Shown: positions 43,592 through 52,962, counted from the stretch's first letter. The stretch: 64,000 bases of DNA from an uncultured Alcaligenaceae bacterium (GCA_937908115.1 CALEQZ010000013.1:76858-140857); one strand, 5' to 3'. Translations and numbers: made by a program. Notes: a model not told the origin generated them from the letters alone.

Positions 43592-44262
43592 CGGGCACCT
43601 CCGATCGGCGCGCAGCCAAACACGAACCGCGGCCCCAGCCACTGCAGCAGGCGGCGGAATGCAATCGTCAACGACAGGTACAACAACGTCACGACGATGT
43701 AGGACTCGAACTGCCGGAAGGTCTGCGCCGCGATCCGGTTGGTCACGTAGGACAGCTCGGCGGTCGAAACCAGGCTGCACACCGCGGTGGCAAGCATGAT
43801 GATGACCAGCTGGCTGGTCAGCGCTGGCCATACCCGGGACAGTGCCGGCGGCAGCACCACGCGCGTGAAAGTGTGCCAGCGGCCCAGCCCCAGGCACTGG
43901 GCGGCCTCCAGCTGGCCACGTGGCGTGGCCTCGATGCCCGCCCGCACGATCTCGCAGGCATAGGCGCCCAGGTTGATCGTCAGTGCCACGATAGCCGCCG
44001 GCAGGCTCGCCATGCGCAACCCGATGGCAGGCAGGCCAAAATAAATGAAGAAAATCTGGACGATGAACGGCGTGTTGCGGAAGAACTCCACATAGGATGC
44101 GACGGCCAGGCGTACGACGCGCGAGCCGTAGACCCGGCACCAGGCGCACGCGATGCCGAGCAGCGTGCCCAGCGTGCACGACAGCAGGGTCAGCACGGCG
44201 GTCATCGCCAGCCCGCCCAGGAAATCCGGCCATGCGGCCAGCACACTCGAAAAATCAAGCAT
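43588..44262 (-). CDS. Polar amino-acid ABC importer permease
   Basis: The 224-residue protein has the same layout as its partner: VEFFRNTPFIVQIFFIYFGLP and the EAA loop ATPRGQLEAAQCLGLGRWHTF, VVLPPALSRVWPAL. ATG 44262 lies inside the end of the MmgE/PrpD gene (8-base overlap), showing that enzyme and transporter are translated from one message. Confidence 0.93.
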   Translation of the reverse strand: MLDFSSVLAAWPDFLGGLAMTAVLTLLSCTLGTLLGIACAWCRVYGSRVVRLAVASYVEFFRNTPFIVQIFFIYFGLPAIGLRMASLPAAIVALTINLGAYACEIVRAGIEATPRGQLEAAQCLGLGRWHTFTRVVLPPALSRVWPALTSQLVIIMLATAVCSLVSTAELSYVTNRIAAQTFRQFESYIVVTLLYLSLTIAFRRLLQWLGPRFVFGCAPIGGAR

Positions 44263-45697
44263 CGGATGCCCCCCACGCAGATCGCTCGCCTGCTGCATCG
44301 GCCGGCGACGGTGCGGCCAGGATTTCGAATAGCGAACGCACCCGGGCCGGGCCGTCCACGGCCTGCAGCCAGGACAGCAGGCGCAACGCGCGCTGCTCGC
44401 CGGCCACCGGCGTTGCACAGTCCATAAACTTGCGCGCCAGCTGCGCGGCCGACAATGGGTGAGCGGCGCTGCCCAGGGCCTTGTCGCGGCGGCCTTCCAG
44501 CGTAGTGCCGTCACGCATTCGCACTTGCACGACCGCCCCCTCGGGCGCCTGCTCCTGTCGCGCGGGATCATCCCAGGAAGGCCCGGTTTGCATGCGAACC
44601 CGGCGCATCAGGTCGCGCAGGTCTGCACGGGTGACCTGTTCGGGGGCCAGCGCAGGCAGCCCCCAGTCCGGGTCGAGCAGGGTCATGCCGATGGCGAACT
44701 GCATGCTGAAGCGCGCCTCGGACGGCGTCCGCGGCATCTCGTGGCGCAGGTTGGCAACCACGATGGGCGGTACATCGCACACCACCGATTCGACGTCCTG
44801 CGCGCGCACCCCGTGCTGAGCGATGAGCTCGCGCAGCACGTCGACTGCGGCATGCGACGACAGGCAAACCGGGATGCGCTTAATGTCCAGTCCAGGAGCC
44901 AGCATGTACCACCTGTCCCCCAGCGAGGACATGGCCTGGACATCCAGCACGCCCTGGTTGTAGAGGGCGGCGAAACCGTAAGCATGGCTAAGCGGATCGG
45001 CCGGACCGCTGGCACCGGCTCGCGCCAGCATGGCCGCCTGCACGCCCGATTGCGCGGCCTTGCCGGCCATGAGCGGCTTTGCGTCCGACCCGAAGCAGGA
45101 TTTGGTGCCGCTTGCCATGCCCACGGCCAGCGCCAGCGCGTGTGCCATGCGTGGTGCGTCCAGCCCCAGCAGCTTGCCGCAGGCCACGGCCGCCCCGATG
45201 GGCCCGAGCACGCCGGTCGTCCACCAGCCCTTGTCGTAGAGGAGTCCGCGGGTGGCCGCGCCCACCGCGTACTCGCACTCGGCGCCGGCGACCAGCGCGG
45301 TCAGCATGTCCGTGCCGCGCGCGTCCGCTGCTTCAGCGCAAGCCAGCAGCGCAGGCACGATGACTGCCGAGCCATGGACAAAGCCTGCGTAGCAGTTATC
45401 GTCGAAATCCAGGGCGTGCGCTGCCACAGCATTGGCAAAGGCCGCCTGCTGCATCGAACCGCGCATCCCTGGCGCCACTTCGTGCGCTAGACCGCCCCCC
45501 AGGGCGCCTGCCACCGCCGGCAGCACGGTACTCGGCCCGGCTGCCTGCGCTTCGCACAAGGCCAGCGCCGTCCTGGCCGGATGTGTGGCGCTTCCGGCAA
45601 GCGCCACCCCGAACGTGTCGATGACGCAAGCCGCGGCCACCTGGCGCACGGCATCCGGCACACGTTCCCATGACAATCCGCCCGCCCATTGCGCCAT
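44255..45697 (-). CDS. MmgE/PrpD-family protein
   Basis: The 480-residue protein has the MmgE/PrpD pattern: CVIDTFGVALAG, ANAVAAHALDFDDNCYAGFVHGSAVIVPALLACAEA, KGWWTTGVLGPIGAAVACGKLLGLD, and AGKAAQSGVQAAMLARAG. PrpD members are 2-methylcitrate dehydratases; others are cis-aconitate decarboxylase or of unknown function. It is embedded between the receptor gene and the permease genes of an amino-acid importer, so it probably acts on a product of the imported compound. No strong ribosome site is seen at ATG 45697. Confidence 0.88.
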   Translation of the reverse strand: MAQWAGGLSWERVPDAVRQVAAACVIDTFGVALAGSATHPARTALALCEAQAAGPSTVLPAVAGALGGGLAHEVAPGMRGSMQQAAFANAVAAHALDFDDNCYAGFVHGSAVIVPALLACAEAADARGTDMLTALVAGAECEYAVGAATRGLLYDKGWWTTGVLGPIGAAVACGKLLGLDAPRMAHALALAVGMASGTKSCFGSDAKPLMAGKAAQSGVQAAMLARAGASGPADPLSHAYGFAALYNQGVLDVQAMSSLGDRWYMLAPGLDIKRIPVCLSSHAAVDVLRELIAQHGVRAQDVESVVCDVPPIVVANLRHEMPRTPSEARFSMQFAIGMTLLDPDWGLPALAPEQVTRADLRDLMRRVRMQTGPSWDDPARQEQAPEGAVVQVRMRDGTTLEGRRDKALGSAAHPLSAAQLARKFMDCATPVAGEQRALRLLSWLQAVDGPARVRSLFEILAAPSPADAAGERSAWGASDA

Positions 45698-45818
45698 GCG
45701 CAGGCAGACCGACGACGTTCACGCAATCCCCTTGCCGGCAGGCGAGCAGGTCGCCCACCGCATGTGTTTTTCATGGGCGGACGTGCGCCACGCGCGCGTC
45801 CGCCACGGCACCGCCTTC

Positions 45819-46604
45819 TTATTCGGGCAGGTCGCCAGCAGGCGCGCCCATCCAACGCTTGGACATTTCGTCCAAGGTGCCGTCGCCCTTGGCTTCGCGG
45901 ATGATTTCGTTGATCCGGGCCAACAGCTTGGGTTGGTCCTTGCGCACGCCGATGTAGCACGGCGAGTTGGCCAGCACTACCTTCAGTTCCATATCCAAAT
46001 TGGGATTGCGCTGCTTGAGCGCAGCCGCCACCGGCGTACCGCTGGCGAACATTTCGGCCTGGCCCGACAGGAAGGCGGCGATCGTGCTGTTGTTGTCCTC
46101 GTAGCGCTGTATGATCGCCTTGGGCGCGAGTTCCTGCAGCTCCTGGTCCTGCATGGAGCCGCGCGTCACCGAAATCACCTTGCCAGCTAGGTCGTCATAG
46201 GTCTTGGCCGGATTCTTTTTGGAACCGAAGATCGCGTCGAAGAACGGCGCGTAGGCAATGCTGAAATCAATCACCTTCTCGCGCTCGGCTGTCTTGCCCA
46301 GGGACGAGATCGTCAGGTCGGTCTTGCCAGTTTGCAGGTAGGGCACGCGGTTGGGCGCCGTCACGGGCACGAGCTCGAGCTTGACGCCCAGCTTCCTGGC
46401 CACGAGCCCGGCCATGTCCACGTCCAGGCCTTGCGGCTTCATGTCGGCCCCGACAAAGCCGAAGGGAGGATAGTCGGTGGGAACTGCCACCTTGATGACG
46501 CCGCGCTTTTCGATCTCGTCAAGCAAGTCGGCTGCCAGGGCATTGCATACCACCACGCAGGAAATTGCTGCCAAAGCCCCTTGGATCCATTTTTGGAATT
46601 TCAT
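45819..46604 (-). CDS. Polar amino-acid ABC importer substrate-binding protein
   Basis: The 261-residue protein has a signal peptide (MKFQKWIQGALAAISCVVV, cleavage near ALA) and the SBP_bac_3 pattern: LDEIEKRGVIKVAVPTDYPPFGF, PQGLDVDMAGLVARKLGVKLELVPV, GKTDLTISSLGKTAEREKVIDFSIAY. ATG 46604 has GGAGG 5 bases upstream. The ligand is an amino acid or analogue; the linked ureohydrolase suggests an arginine-like guanidino compound. Confidence 0.93.
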   Translation of the reverse strand: MKFQKWIQGALAAISCVVVCNALAADLLDEIEKRGVIKVAVPTDYPPFGFVGADMKPQGLDVDMAGLVARKLGVKLELVPVTAPNRVPYLQTGKTDLTISSLGKTAEREKVIDFSIAYAPFFDAIFGSKKNPAKTYDDLAGKVISVTRGSMQDQELQELAPKAIIQRYEDNNSTIAAFLSGQAEMFASGTPVAAALKQRNPNLDMELKVVLANSPCYIGVRKDQPKLLARINEIIREAKGDGTLDEMSKRWMGAPAGDLPE

Positions 46605-46742
46605 GTTGACCTCCATGGTCATTACTGCCGGTCAAAGTCCATGCCGCATGCCGGCCCAGGCCGGCATCACGGCGTCGCTTGCGACTCCTCGGCTTCCCCT
46701 TGAGGAACTGTATCGAGGGCAGTTTCGCCCTTCTTTTGTGTA

Positions 46743-47156
46743 TCAGTCGGGAATGACGGCGATCGCGTCGATCTCGACCAGGTATTCCGGCCGTGCAAAC
46801 GCCGTGACCACTATGCCGGTGGAGACGGGGTACACCCCTTTCAGCCACTTGCCGACGACGTTGTAGACCGCTTCGCGGTAGCGCGGATCGGAGATATAGA
46901 TCGTCAGTTTGCAAATATGGTCCAGCTGGCTGCCGGATTCCTTCAGAAGCATATCGATATTTTTCATCGCCTGCTCGGCCTGGCCGGTCACGTCGCCGAT
47001 GCAGACGACTTCGGACGTGTCCAGGTCCTGGCCGATCTGGCCGCGTAGGAAGACCATCGTGCCGCGCGCGACCACTGCCTGGCAAAGGTCGTTGCTGATC
47101 TTTTGCTCGGGGTAGGTGTCGCGGGTGTTGAACTTTCGTATCCGCGTATGTGCCAT
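46743..47156 (-). CDS. RidA-family (YjgF/UK114) protein
   Basis: The 137-residue protein has the RidA fold pattern: FLRGQIGQDLDTSEVVCIGDVTGQAEQAMKNIDMLLKESG, LTIYISDPRYREAVYNVVGKW, and PEYLVEIDAIAVIPD. The catalytic Arg of true RidA (in an AxPEARV-type stretch) is replaced here by FARPEYLVEI, so imine deaminase activity is uncertain. It lies between the ureohydrolase and importer genes and may clear reactive intermediates of that pathway. Confidence 0.88.
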   Translation of the reverse strand: MAHTRIRKFNTRDTYPEQKISNDLCQAVVARGTMVFLRGQIGQDLDTSEVVCIGDVTGQAEQAMKNIDMLLKESGSQLDHICKLTIYISDPRYREAVYNVVGKWLKGVYPVSTGIVVTAFARPEYLVEIDAIAVIPD

Positions 47157-47220
47157 GTGTGCTTGCTCCGGATGTGGGTGGGTGGGTTAAGGAAGGAGTC
47201 CGTATCGGCCCGTCGGGGCC

Positions 47221-48189
47221 TTACTTCTTGTCGAAATAACCGGCGCGGATGGCGCTGCCGATCAGGTTCACGATCAGGCGGCCAGCGGTCACGCAGGTCA
47301 GCCGCGTGGGCGTGTCCTTCGAAGGCTGGATTTCGACGATGTCCATGCCGACGACGCGTCCCTTGCGTACCAGGCCGTGGATCAGCTTGCGTGCCTGCAC
47401 GAAGGTGACGCCGCCCGGTGCCGGTCCGTCCACGGCGGGCATGATGGTTGGATCCAGGCCGTCCGCGTCGATGGACAGGTAGTAGTTGCCCCCGTCGGGA
47501 ATGCGGTCCAGCACGGCGTCCATGCCGATTTCATGCAGCTCATAGGCCGTCACCAGCTCGGCGCCATATGCCTTGGCCGCCTCGTATTCGGCCGGACGGG
47601 CGCTGCCCTGGGCGCGCAGGCCGATCTGAATGATCTTGCCCACGTAGGTCAGCTCTGAGGCGCGGCGGATAGGGCTGGACAGGCCGTCGCGCACGCCGTT
47701 GACCTCGTCGCGCCAATCCAGGTGGGCGTCCACGTGCACCAATGTGATTTCCTTGCCCAGCTCTTCGAAGCCCCGGAGCACCGGATTGGTGATGCCGTGG
47801 TCGCCACCCAGCACGATAGGCAGCCCCCCGCCGCGCAGGATGTGGCGGATGGCCAGCTCGCAGCGACGGTAGTGGTCGCCGGGGACATGGATGTCGGGCA
47901 GGACGTCGCCACAATCCACGAAGCGGATATCGGTGCGCCCCTGCAGCAGGGGGCCGTCGATATCGAAATCGTAGTGCTCCGGCGCGCGCACCATGCGGTC
48001 GGTGACTTCGCGGATCGCTTGCGGCGCGCGCGTCTGGTCGTTGGTGAAGGATTGCGGCCCGTAAGGCGCACCGAAGGGCATGCCCAGGACGGCAATGTCG
48101 GCGCGCAGCCCCTCCAGTTCGGTGACGAGCTCGGAATACAGCAGGGTCTTATGTCCCGTTTTCGGGGCGACGGTCAGCGAAGTAGCCAT
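47221..48189 (-). CDS. Ureohydrolase (agmatinase/guanidino-acid hydrolase family)
   Basis: The 322-residue protein has all Mn-binding motifs of arginase/agmatinase enzymes: LGGDHG (about residue 126), VHVDAHLDWRD (about 151) and SIDADGLDP (about 236), with the late Glu in VVGMDIVEIQPS. It hydrolyses a guanidino compound to urea plus an amine. The family also covers guanidinobutyrase and guanidinopropionase, which cannot be told apart by eye. It is the first gene of the operon with RidA, importer and PrpD genes and diverges from a LysR gene. Confidence 0.93.
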   Translation of the reverse strand: MATSLTVAPKTGHKTLLYSELVTELEGLRADIAVLGMPFGAPYGPQSFTNDQTRAPQAIREVTDRMVRAPEHYDFDIDGPLLQGRTDIRFVDCGDVLPDIHVPGDHYRRCELAIRHILRGGGLPIVLGGDHGITNPVLRGFEELGKEITLVHVDAHLDWRDEVNGVRDGLSSPIRRASELTYVGKIIQIGLRAQGSARPAEYEAAKAYGAELVTAYELHEIGMDAVLDRIPDGGNYYLSIDADGLDPTIMPAVDGPAPGGVTFVQARKLIHGLVRKGRVVGMDIVEIQPSKDTPTRLTCVTAGRLIVNLIGSAIRAGYFDKK

Positions 48190-48364
48190 GATCGATGAAA
48201 GCCGCCGTGTGCGGCGCTGCGGTTTGAACGTGGCTACTTTAAGAATCCAGGATGTCTTCGAAAAATGATATTTTTGTCATCCGTGTTCCGATAAATGAAA
48301 CTTTCGGAAGATTTCCCGGCGCCAGAGCAAGAAAGCGCCTGCGCCGCCTCCTTCCGGGCCCGCC

Positions 48365-49261
48365 ATGATCAAGCTTGACTTCGATGAACGAAACCTGCGC
48401 TCGCTACGCGTGTTCTGCCACGTCGCCGAAGCCGGCGGCTTTGCCGCGGCCGAGCACCAGCTGCACATGTCGAAGGCTTCGATCAGCCGGCACATCCGCG
48501 ACGTGGAGACCCGCCTGGGCGTGAGGCTGTGCGAGCGCGGCCCCGGGGGATTTCGCCTGACGGCCGAGGGCGAAGCCGCGCTCAAGTACGGCTCGGCGGC
48601 GCTTCGCGCCTTGTCGCGCATCCGGCCCGAGGTCGATGCGGCCCATGGCGTGCTCTCGGGCACGCTGTCGATCGGCCTTGGCGAGCACACCCTGATGCAC
48701 CCGGACTGCCACCTGTCCGAGGCGCTGGGCGAACTCAAGCGCCTGGCGCCGGCCGTGCGGCCGGAAATTCTGGTGATGTCATTCCCAGAACTGGACCAGG
48801 CCCTGCGCACGCACCGCATCGACATCGCGATCCGCGGCAAATACACCAACGACCGCGACTTCAACTACCTGCCGCTTTACACCGAAACGCACCGCCTGTA
48901 CGTTTCGCGCAACGTTTCATACGCGCGCGACAGGGCGCGGTTGCCGCTGGTCTACCGATCGCATCCCTACGTCGACCAAGCCCTGGCCACCGGACGCTTC
49001 GAGCGTGGCCCCGAGGCAGCCGGCCTGGATGCCGTCGCCGCGCTCGTGGCCACGGGACATTACCAGGGCCTGTTGCCGACTTTCTACGGCGAAATGCTGC
49101 AAGGCCGGCTGGGCCTGCGGCTGGTGGCGCGGGGCCTACGCTACAGCCACGCGGGCTGCGCGGTGACGGTTGCGTCGCCACCACCCAGCCATCGGGCGGA
49201 ACTGTTCCTGAATATCCTGCGCGAGCTGCACCCCGCTCCACACAGCCCATCGATCTCCTGA
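48365..49261 (+). CDS. LysR-family transcriptional regulator
   Basis: The 298-residue protein has the LysR HTH (LRSLRVFCHVAEAGGFAAAEHQLHMSKASISRHIRDVE) and an effector domain from about residue 95 (LSGTLSIGLGEHTLMHPDCHL). It is divergent from the ureohydrolase operon across 175 bases that include an A+T-rich stretch, so it probably controls it. Confidence 0.9.
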   Translation: MIKLDFDERNLRSLRVFCHVAEAGGFAAAEHQLHMSKASISRHIRDVETRLGVRLCERGPGGFRLTAEGEAALKYGSAALRALSRIRPEVDAAHGVLSGTLSIGLGEHTLMHPDCHLSEALGELKRLAPAVRPEILVMSFPELDQALRTHRIDIAIRGKYTNDRDFNYLPLYTETHRLYVSRNVSYARDRARLPLVYRSHPYVDQALATGRFERGPEAAGLDAVAALVATGHYQGLLPTFYGEMLQGRLGLRLVARGLRYSHAGCAVTVASPPPSHRAELFLNILRELHPAPHSPSIS

Positions 49262-49401
49262 TCAGGCGACAAGCCCTGCGACCGGCCCGCCCATGGATGA
49301 GACAAACCACCGACTGGCGGGCCTTTCCCGCCTGCGAAAGCAGTGGGACGACGGTGCGGCCATCCTGCCCCGGGGCGGGGGATCCTACTACAATCTCGGC
49401 C

Positions 49402-49602
49402 ATGAACATCATCCTGAACGGCGAGCCGCGGGTGCTCGCCCATGCCATGACCGTCGCGGCCCTGGTCGAGGAACTGGGCTTTGCCGGCAAGCGTGTCGCC
49501 GTCGAGCGCAATGGCGAGATCGTGCCGCGCAGCCGGCACGCCGACACCACGCTTGCAGAAGGCGACCGCATCGAAATCGTGGTGGCCGTCGGCGGCGGTT
49601 GA
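49402..49602 (+). CDS. thiS: Sulfur carrier protein ThiS
   Basis: The 66-residue ubiquitin-like protein (MNIILNGEPRVLAHAMTVAAL, ending VAVGGG) has the C-terminal Gly-Gly that is activated and thiocarboxylated to give sulfur for the thiamine thiazole ring. Its stop overlaps the trmB start as TGATG. The thiazole synthase gene thiG, often next to thiS, is not in this window, so thiazole assembly would need thiG elsewhere. Confidence 0.9.
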   Translation: MNIILNGEPRVLAHAMTVAALVEELGFAGKRVAVERNGEIVPRSRHADTTLAEGDRIEIVVAVGGG

Positions 49603-50402
49603 TGCCCGCCGCCGCACCCGCGCCCGACGACTGTCCCTACCTGCCGTCCATGACTGCCGCCGAAACCCCGCAAACGCCCGTTCCCACCACCGAAGCTGCG
49701 GCGCCGACGCCTTCGCATGGCGCCCCGCCCAGCCCGGGCGCCAGCCATATCCGTAGCTTCGTCCACCGCCGCGGCCACATCACCCAAGCGCAGCGCGATG
49801 CGCTGGAGCGGCTGCTGCCGCTTTGGTCCATCCCGTACCGGCCGCAGCCGCTGGATCTGGCCCAGGCCTTCGGCCGTGACGCGCCTACCGTGCTGGAGAT
49901 CGGCTTCGGAATGGGCGAGACGACCGAACGAATCGCGCTGGCCCGGCCTGCGGAGAACTTTTTGGGCGTGGAGGTATTCAACGCCGGCGTGGGGGCGATG
50001 CTCAAGCGGATCGAGGCCTCTGGCCTGACCAACGTGCGCATCATCCAGCACGATGCCGTGGAGGTAGTGCGCGACATGATCGCGCCCGATACGCTGGCCG
50101 GCGTGCACATCTACTTTCCGGATCCATGGCCCAAGAAGCGCCACCACAAGCGGCGCCTGATCCAGCCGCCGTTCGTGGCACTGCTTGCCAGCCGCATCGC
50201 GCCGGGCGGCTACCTGCACTGTGCGACCGACTGGCAGCCCTACGCCGAGCAGATGTTGGACGTGCTGGGCGCCGAGCCGCTGCTGGCCAACACCTGCGAG
50301 GGTTACGCGCCGCGCCCGGATTACCGCCCACAAACCAAGTTCGAGGCGCGCGGCCTGCGGCTGGGCCACGGCGTGTGGGATTTGGTCTTCCGCCGCCGGT
50401 GA
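49602..50402 (+). CDS. trmB: tRNA (guanine-46-N7)-methyltransferase TrmB
   Basis: The 266-residue protein has a Pro/Ala/Thr-rich N-terminal extension of about 45 residues, then RSFVHRRGHITQAQRDALERLLP, the SAM motif VLEIGFGMGETT, and the catalytic region GVHIYFPDPWPKKRHHKRRLIQPPF. It ends TKFEARGLRLGHGVWDLVF, as TrmB does. ATG 49602 overlaps thiS; ATG 49650 would remove part of the extension. It modifies G46 in tRNAs using SAM. Confidence 0.95.
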   Translation: MPAAAPAPDDCPYLPSMTAAETPQTPVPTTEAAAPTPSHGAPPSPGASHIRSFVHRRGHITQAQRDALERLLPLWSIPYRPQPLDLAQAFGRDAPTVLEIGFGMGETTERIALARPAENFLGVEVFNAGVGAMLKRIEASGLTNVRIIQHDAVEVVRDMIAPDTLAGVHIYFPDPWPKKRHHKRRLIQPPFVALLASRIAPGGYLHCATDWQPYAEQMLDVLGAEPLLANTCEGYAPRPDYRPQTKFEARGLRLGHGVWDLVFRRR

Positions 50403-50505
50403 TACGCCTGGCTGTGGCCCTTGGCGCCTGGCGGCGCCGCTGCACGCCAGGCCTGCGCTGCCCGGCCGGCGATGCTGCGCCCCCTCATCTTGCAGAGAGG
50501 CTCGC

Positions 50506-51450
50506 ATGAAGTACCCGCCCATCGACCCCTACCGCCACGGCATGCTCGACACGGGCGACGGCCACGCGATCTATTGGGAACTTTGCGGCAACCCGCGGGG
50601 CAAGCCCGCGGTGTTCCTGCACGGCGGCCCGGGCAGCGGCTGCTCGCCGCAGCATCGCCGGCTTTTCGACCCGCAGCGCTATCGCGTCCTGCTCTTCGAC
50701 CAGCGCGGTTGCGGCCGGTCGGTGCCTCATGACTGCCTGGAGAACAACACCACGTGGCACCTGGTCGCCGACATGGAACGCCTGCGCCGCGACGTGATGG
50801 GCGTGGACAAATGGCTGGTGTTTGGCGGGTCATGGGGCTCTACGCTGGCGCTGGCCTATGCGCAAACCCATCCCGATCGCGTCAGCGAGCTGGTGCTGCG
50901 CGGCGTCTTCGGCTTGCGCCGGTCCGAGATCCAGTGGTTCTACCAGGAAGGCGCCTCTTGGCTGTTTCCCGACCTCTGGGAGGATTTCATCGCGCCGGTC
51001 CCGCCCGAAGAGCGGCACGACATGGTGGCCGCCTACCATCGCCTGCTCAACCACGAGGACATGTCGGTGCGGCTGCGCGCCGCGCATGCCTGGAGCCGTT
51101 GGGAAGACAGCACGATCACGCTGCTGCCCAGCCCCCACCACCAGGCCAGCCACGACGACGACCGCGCGGCGCTGGCCTTCGCGCGCATCGAAAACCACTA
51201 CTTCGTCAATGGCGGATTCATGCAGGATGGCCAGCTGCTGCGCGATGCCTACAAGCTGCATGGCATACCCGGCACGATCGTGCAGGGCCGCTATGACGTC
51301 TGCACCCCTGCGCGCACCGCGTGGGAGCTGCACCGCGCCTGGCCGCAGGCCGAGTTTCACCTCGTCCCGGACGCCGGCCACGCCTTCGACGAACCGGGCA
51401 CGCTGGCGCGGCTGATCGAAGCGACCGACCGCTACGCGGACAACCCCTAG
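50506..51450 (+). CDS. pip: Prolyl aminopeptidase (proline iminopeptidase)
   Basis: The 314-residue alpha/beta hydrolase has the S33 family marks: FLHGGPGSGCSPQHRRLFDP, LFDQRGCGRSVPH, the nucleophile Ser in FGGSWGSTLALAYAQTHP (about residue 110), acid Asp in IVQGRYDVCTP, and His in VPDAGHAFDEPG. It releases N-terminal proline from peptides in the cytoplasm. The ATG has AGAGAGG upstream. It converges on ffh. Confidence 0.95.
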   Translation: MKYPPIDPYRHGMLDTGDGHAIYWELCGNPRGKPAVFLHGGPGSGCSPQHRRLFDPQRYRVLLFDQRGCGRSVPHDCLENNTTWHLVADMERLRRDVMGVDKWLVFGGSWGSTLALAYAQTHPDRVSELVLRGVFGLRRSEIQWFYQEGASWLFPDLWEDFIAPVPPEERHDMVAAYHRLLNHEDMSVRLRAAHAWSRWEDSTITLLPSPHHQASHDDDRAALAFARIENHYFVNGGFMQDGQLLRDAYKLHGIPGTIVQGRYDVCTPARTAWELHRAWPQAEFHLVPDAGHAFDEPGTLARLIEATDRYADNP

Positions 51451-51519
51451 CTGCCTGCCTCGCGGCCCCATCTGCTGCGTGGGCCGCCCTGGTGCCGGCG
51501 TGCGCCAGCGGGCGGGGGC

Positions 51520-51538
51520 CGCTGCCGACCCGGCAGCG
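51520..51538. terminator. Hairpin between convergent pip and ffh
   Basis: CGCTGCCG-ACC-CGGCAGCG is a perfect 8-base-pair stem with a 3-base loop in the 102-base gap between the stops of pip (plus) and ffh (minus). It could terminate both; no T-run is present. Confidence 0.35.
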
Positions 51539-51552
51539 ACGGCCTGCCGGAT

Positions 51553-52962
51553 CTAGCGCAGTCCGCCGAAGCGACCCAGCCCTTTCAGGCCACCCATGGC
51601 GCGCATCATCTTGGCCATGCCGCCTTTTTTCATTTGCTTCATCATCCCCCGCATCTGCTCGAACTGGGACAGCAGGCGGTTGACTTCCTGGACCGTGACG
51701 CCCGCGCCTGCGGCAATGCGCCGCTTGCGCGACGCCTTGAGCAGTTCAGGCTTGGCGCGCTCGAGCGGCGTCATGGCGTTGAGGATGCCCTCCGTGCGGC
51801 GCAGCTGGCGCTCGGCCTGGCCGCCTTGCAGCTGGCTGGCCGCCTGCTGGAATTGACCGGGCAGCTTTTCCAGCAGCGAGCTCATATCGCCCATCTTCTT
51901 GATCTGCAGGATCTGCTCGCGGAAGTCGTTCAGGTCGAACTTGTCGCCCGACTTGATCTTGGCGGCGAGCTTCTGTGCCTGCGCGATGTCGATGTTCTTC
52001 TGCGCCTGCTCGACCAGCGAAACGATGTCGCCCATGCCGAGCACGCGCTGCGCCATGCGCTCGGGATGGAAAGGCTCCAGTCCGTCGAGCTTTTCCGAGA
52101 CGCCGACGAACTTCAGCGGCTTGCCCGTGACATGGCGCACGGACAGCGCCGCGCCACCGCGTGCGTCGCCGTCCAGCTTGGTCAGCACCACCCCGGTCAG
52201 CGGAAGCGCCTCGGCAAATGCCCGGGCGGTGTTGACCGCGTCCTGGCCCTGCATGGCGTCGACCACGAACAGCGTCTCGACCGGCTTGACGACGTCGTGC
52301 AGGACGCGGATCTCGCGCATCATGGCCTCGTCGATGCCCAGCCGGCCGGCGGTGTCGACAATGAGCACGTCGTAGTGATGGCGGCGGGCGTGATCCACCG
52401 CGCCGCGTGCGATGTCCTCGGGCTTCTGGCTGGGATCGGACGGCAGGAAGTCCGCCCCCACCTGCCCGGCGACGGTCTTGAGCTGGTCAATGGCCGCCGG
52501 CCGATACACGTCGGCGCTGACGACCAGCACTTTTTTCTTGCCCGTCTTGCGCCCGGCGTGGGTGTGATTGCCTTCGATCAGCCAGCGCGCCAATTTGCCG
52601 ACGGTGGTGGTCTTGCCCGCGCCCTGCAGGCCGGCCATCAGGATCACGGCAGGCGGTTGCACCGCCAGCGACAGCTCCCCGGCCTGCTCGCCCAGGTCTC
52701 CGCCCATCAGCGCGGTCAGCTCCCGGTGCACCACGCCGACCAGGGCCTGGCCGGGATTGAGGCTGTCGGCGACTTCCTGGCCGAGCGCCTTTTCCTTGAC
52801 GCGGGCGATGAACTCGCGCACCACCGGCAGCGCCACATCGGCCTCCAGGAGTGCCATGCGCACCTCGCGCAGCATGTCCTGGGTGTTGGCTTCGGTCAGC
52901 CGGGCCTCGCCGCGGATGGTCTTTACCACCCGCGACAGGCGTTGGGTCAAGTTATCGAGCAT
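51553..52962 (-). CDS. ffh: Signal recognition particle protein Ffh
   Basis: The 469-residue GTPase has an N-domain (MLDNLTQRLSRVVKTIRG), G-domain motifs (GLQGAGKTTTVGKLARWL, DTAGRLGIDEAMM, TKLDGDARGG) and a Met-rich M-domain ending MRGMMKQMKKGGMAKMMRAMGG, which binds 4.5S RNA and signal peptides. An extra stretch (NHTHAGRKTGKKKV) follows the P-loop region. It targets membrane proteins co-translationally. ATG 52962 is the conserved start; the frame is open upstream. It diverges from ypjD, a common pairing. Confidence 0.97.
   Translation of the reverse strand: MLDNLTQRLSRVVKTIRGEARLTEANTQDMLREVRMALLEADVALPVVREFIARVKEKALGQEVADSLNPGQALVGVVHRELTALMGGDLGEQAGELSLAVQPPAVILMAGLQGAGKTTTVGKLARWLIEGNHTHAGRKTGKKKVLVVSADVYRPAAIDQLKTVAGQVGADFLPSDPSQKPEDIARGAVDHARRHHYDVLIVDTAGRLGIDEAMMREIRVLHDVVKPVETLFVVDAMQGQDAVNTARAFAEALPLTGVVLTKLDGDARGGAALSVRHVTGKPLKFVGVSEKLDGLEPFHPERMAQRVLGMGDIVSLVEQAQKNIDIAQAQKLAAKIKSGDKFDLNDFREQILQIKKMGDMSSLLEKLPGQFQQAASQLQGGQAERQLRRTEGILNAMTPLERAKPELLKASRKRRIAAGAGVTVQEVNRLLSQFEQMRGMMKQMKKGGMAKMMRAMGGLKGLGRFGGLR

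Noticed and set aside
48861..50522. A 553-codon minus-strand open frame opposite the LysR, thiS and trmB genes
   Set aside because: It has no recognisable domain and lies antisense to three well-supported genes.
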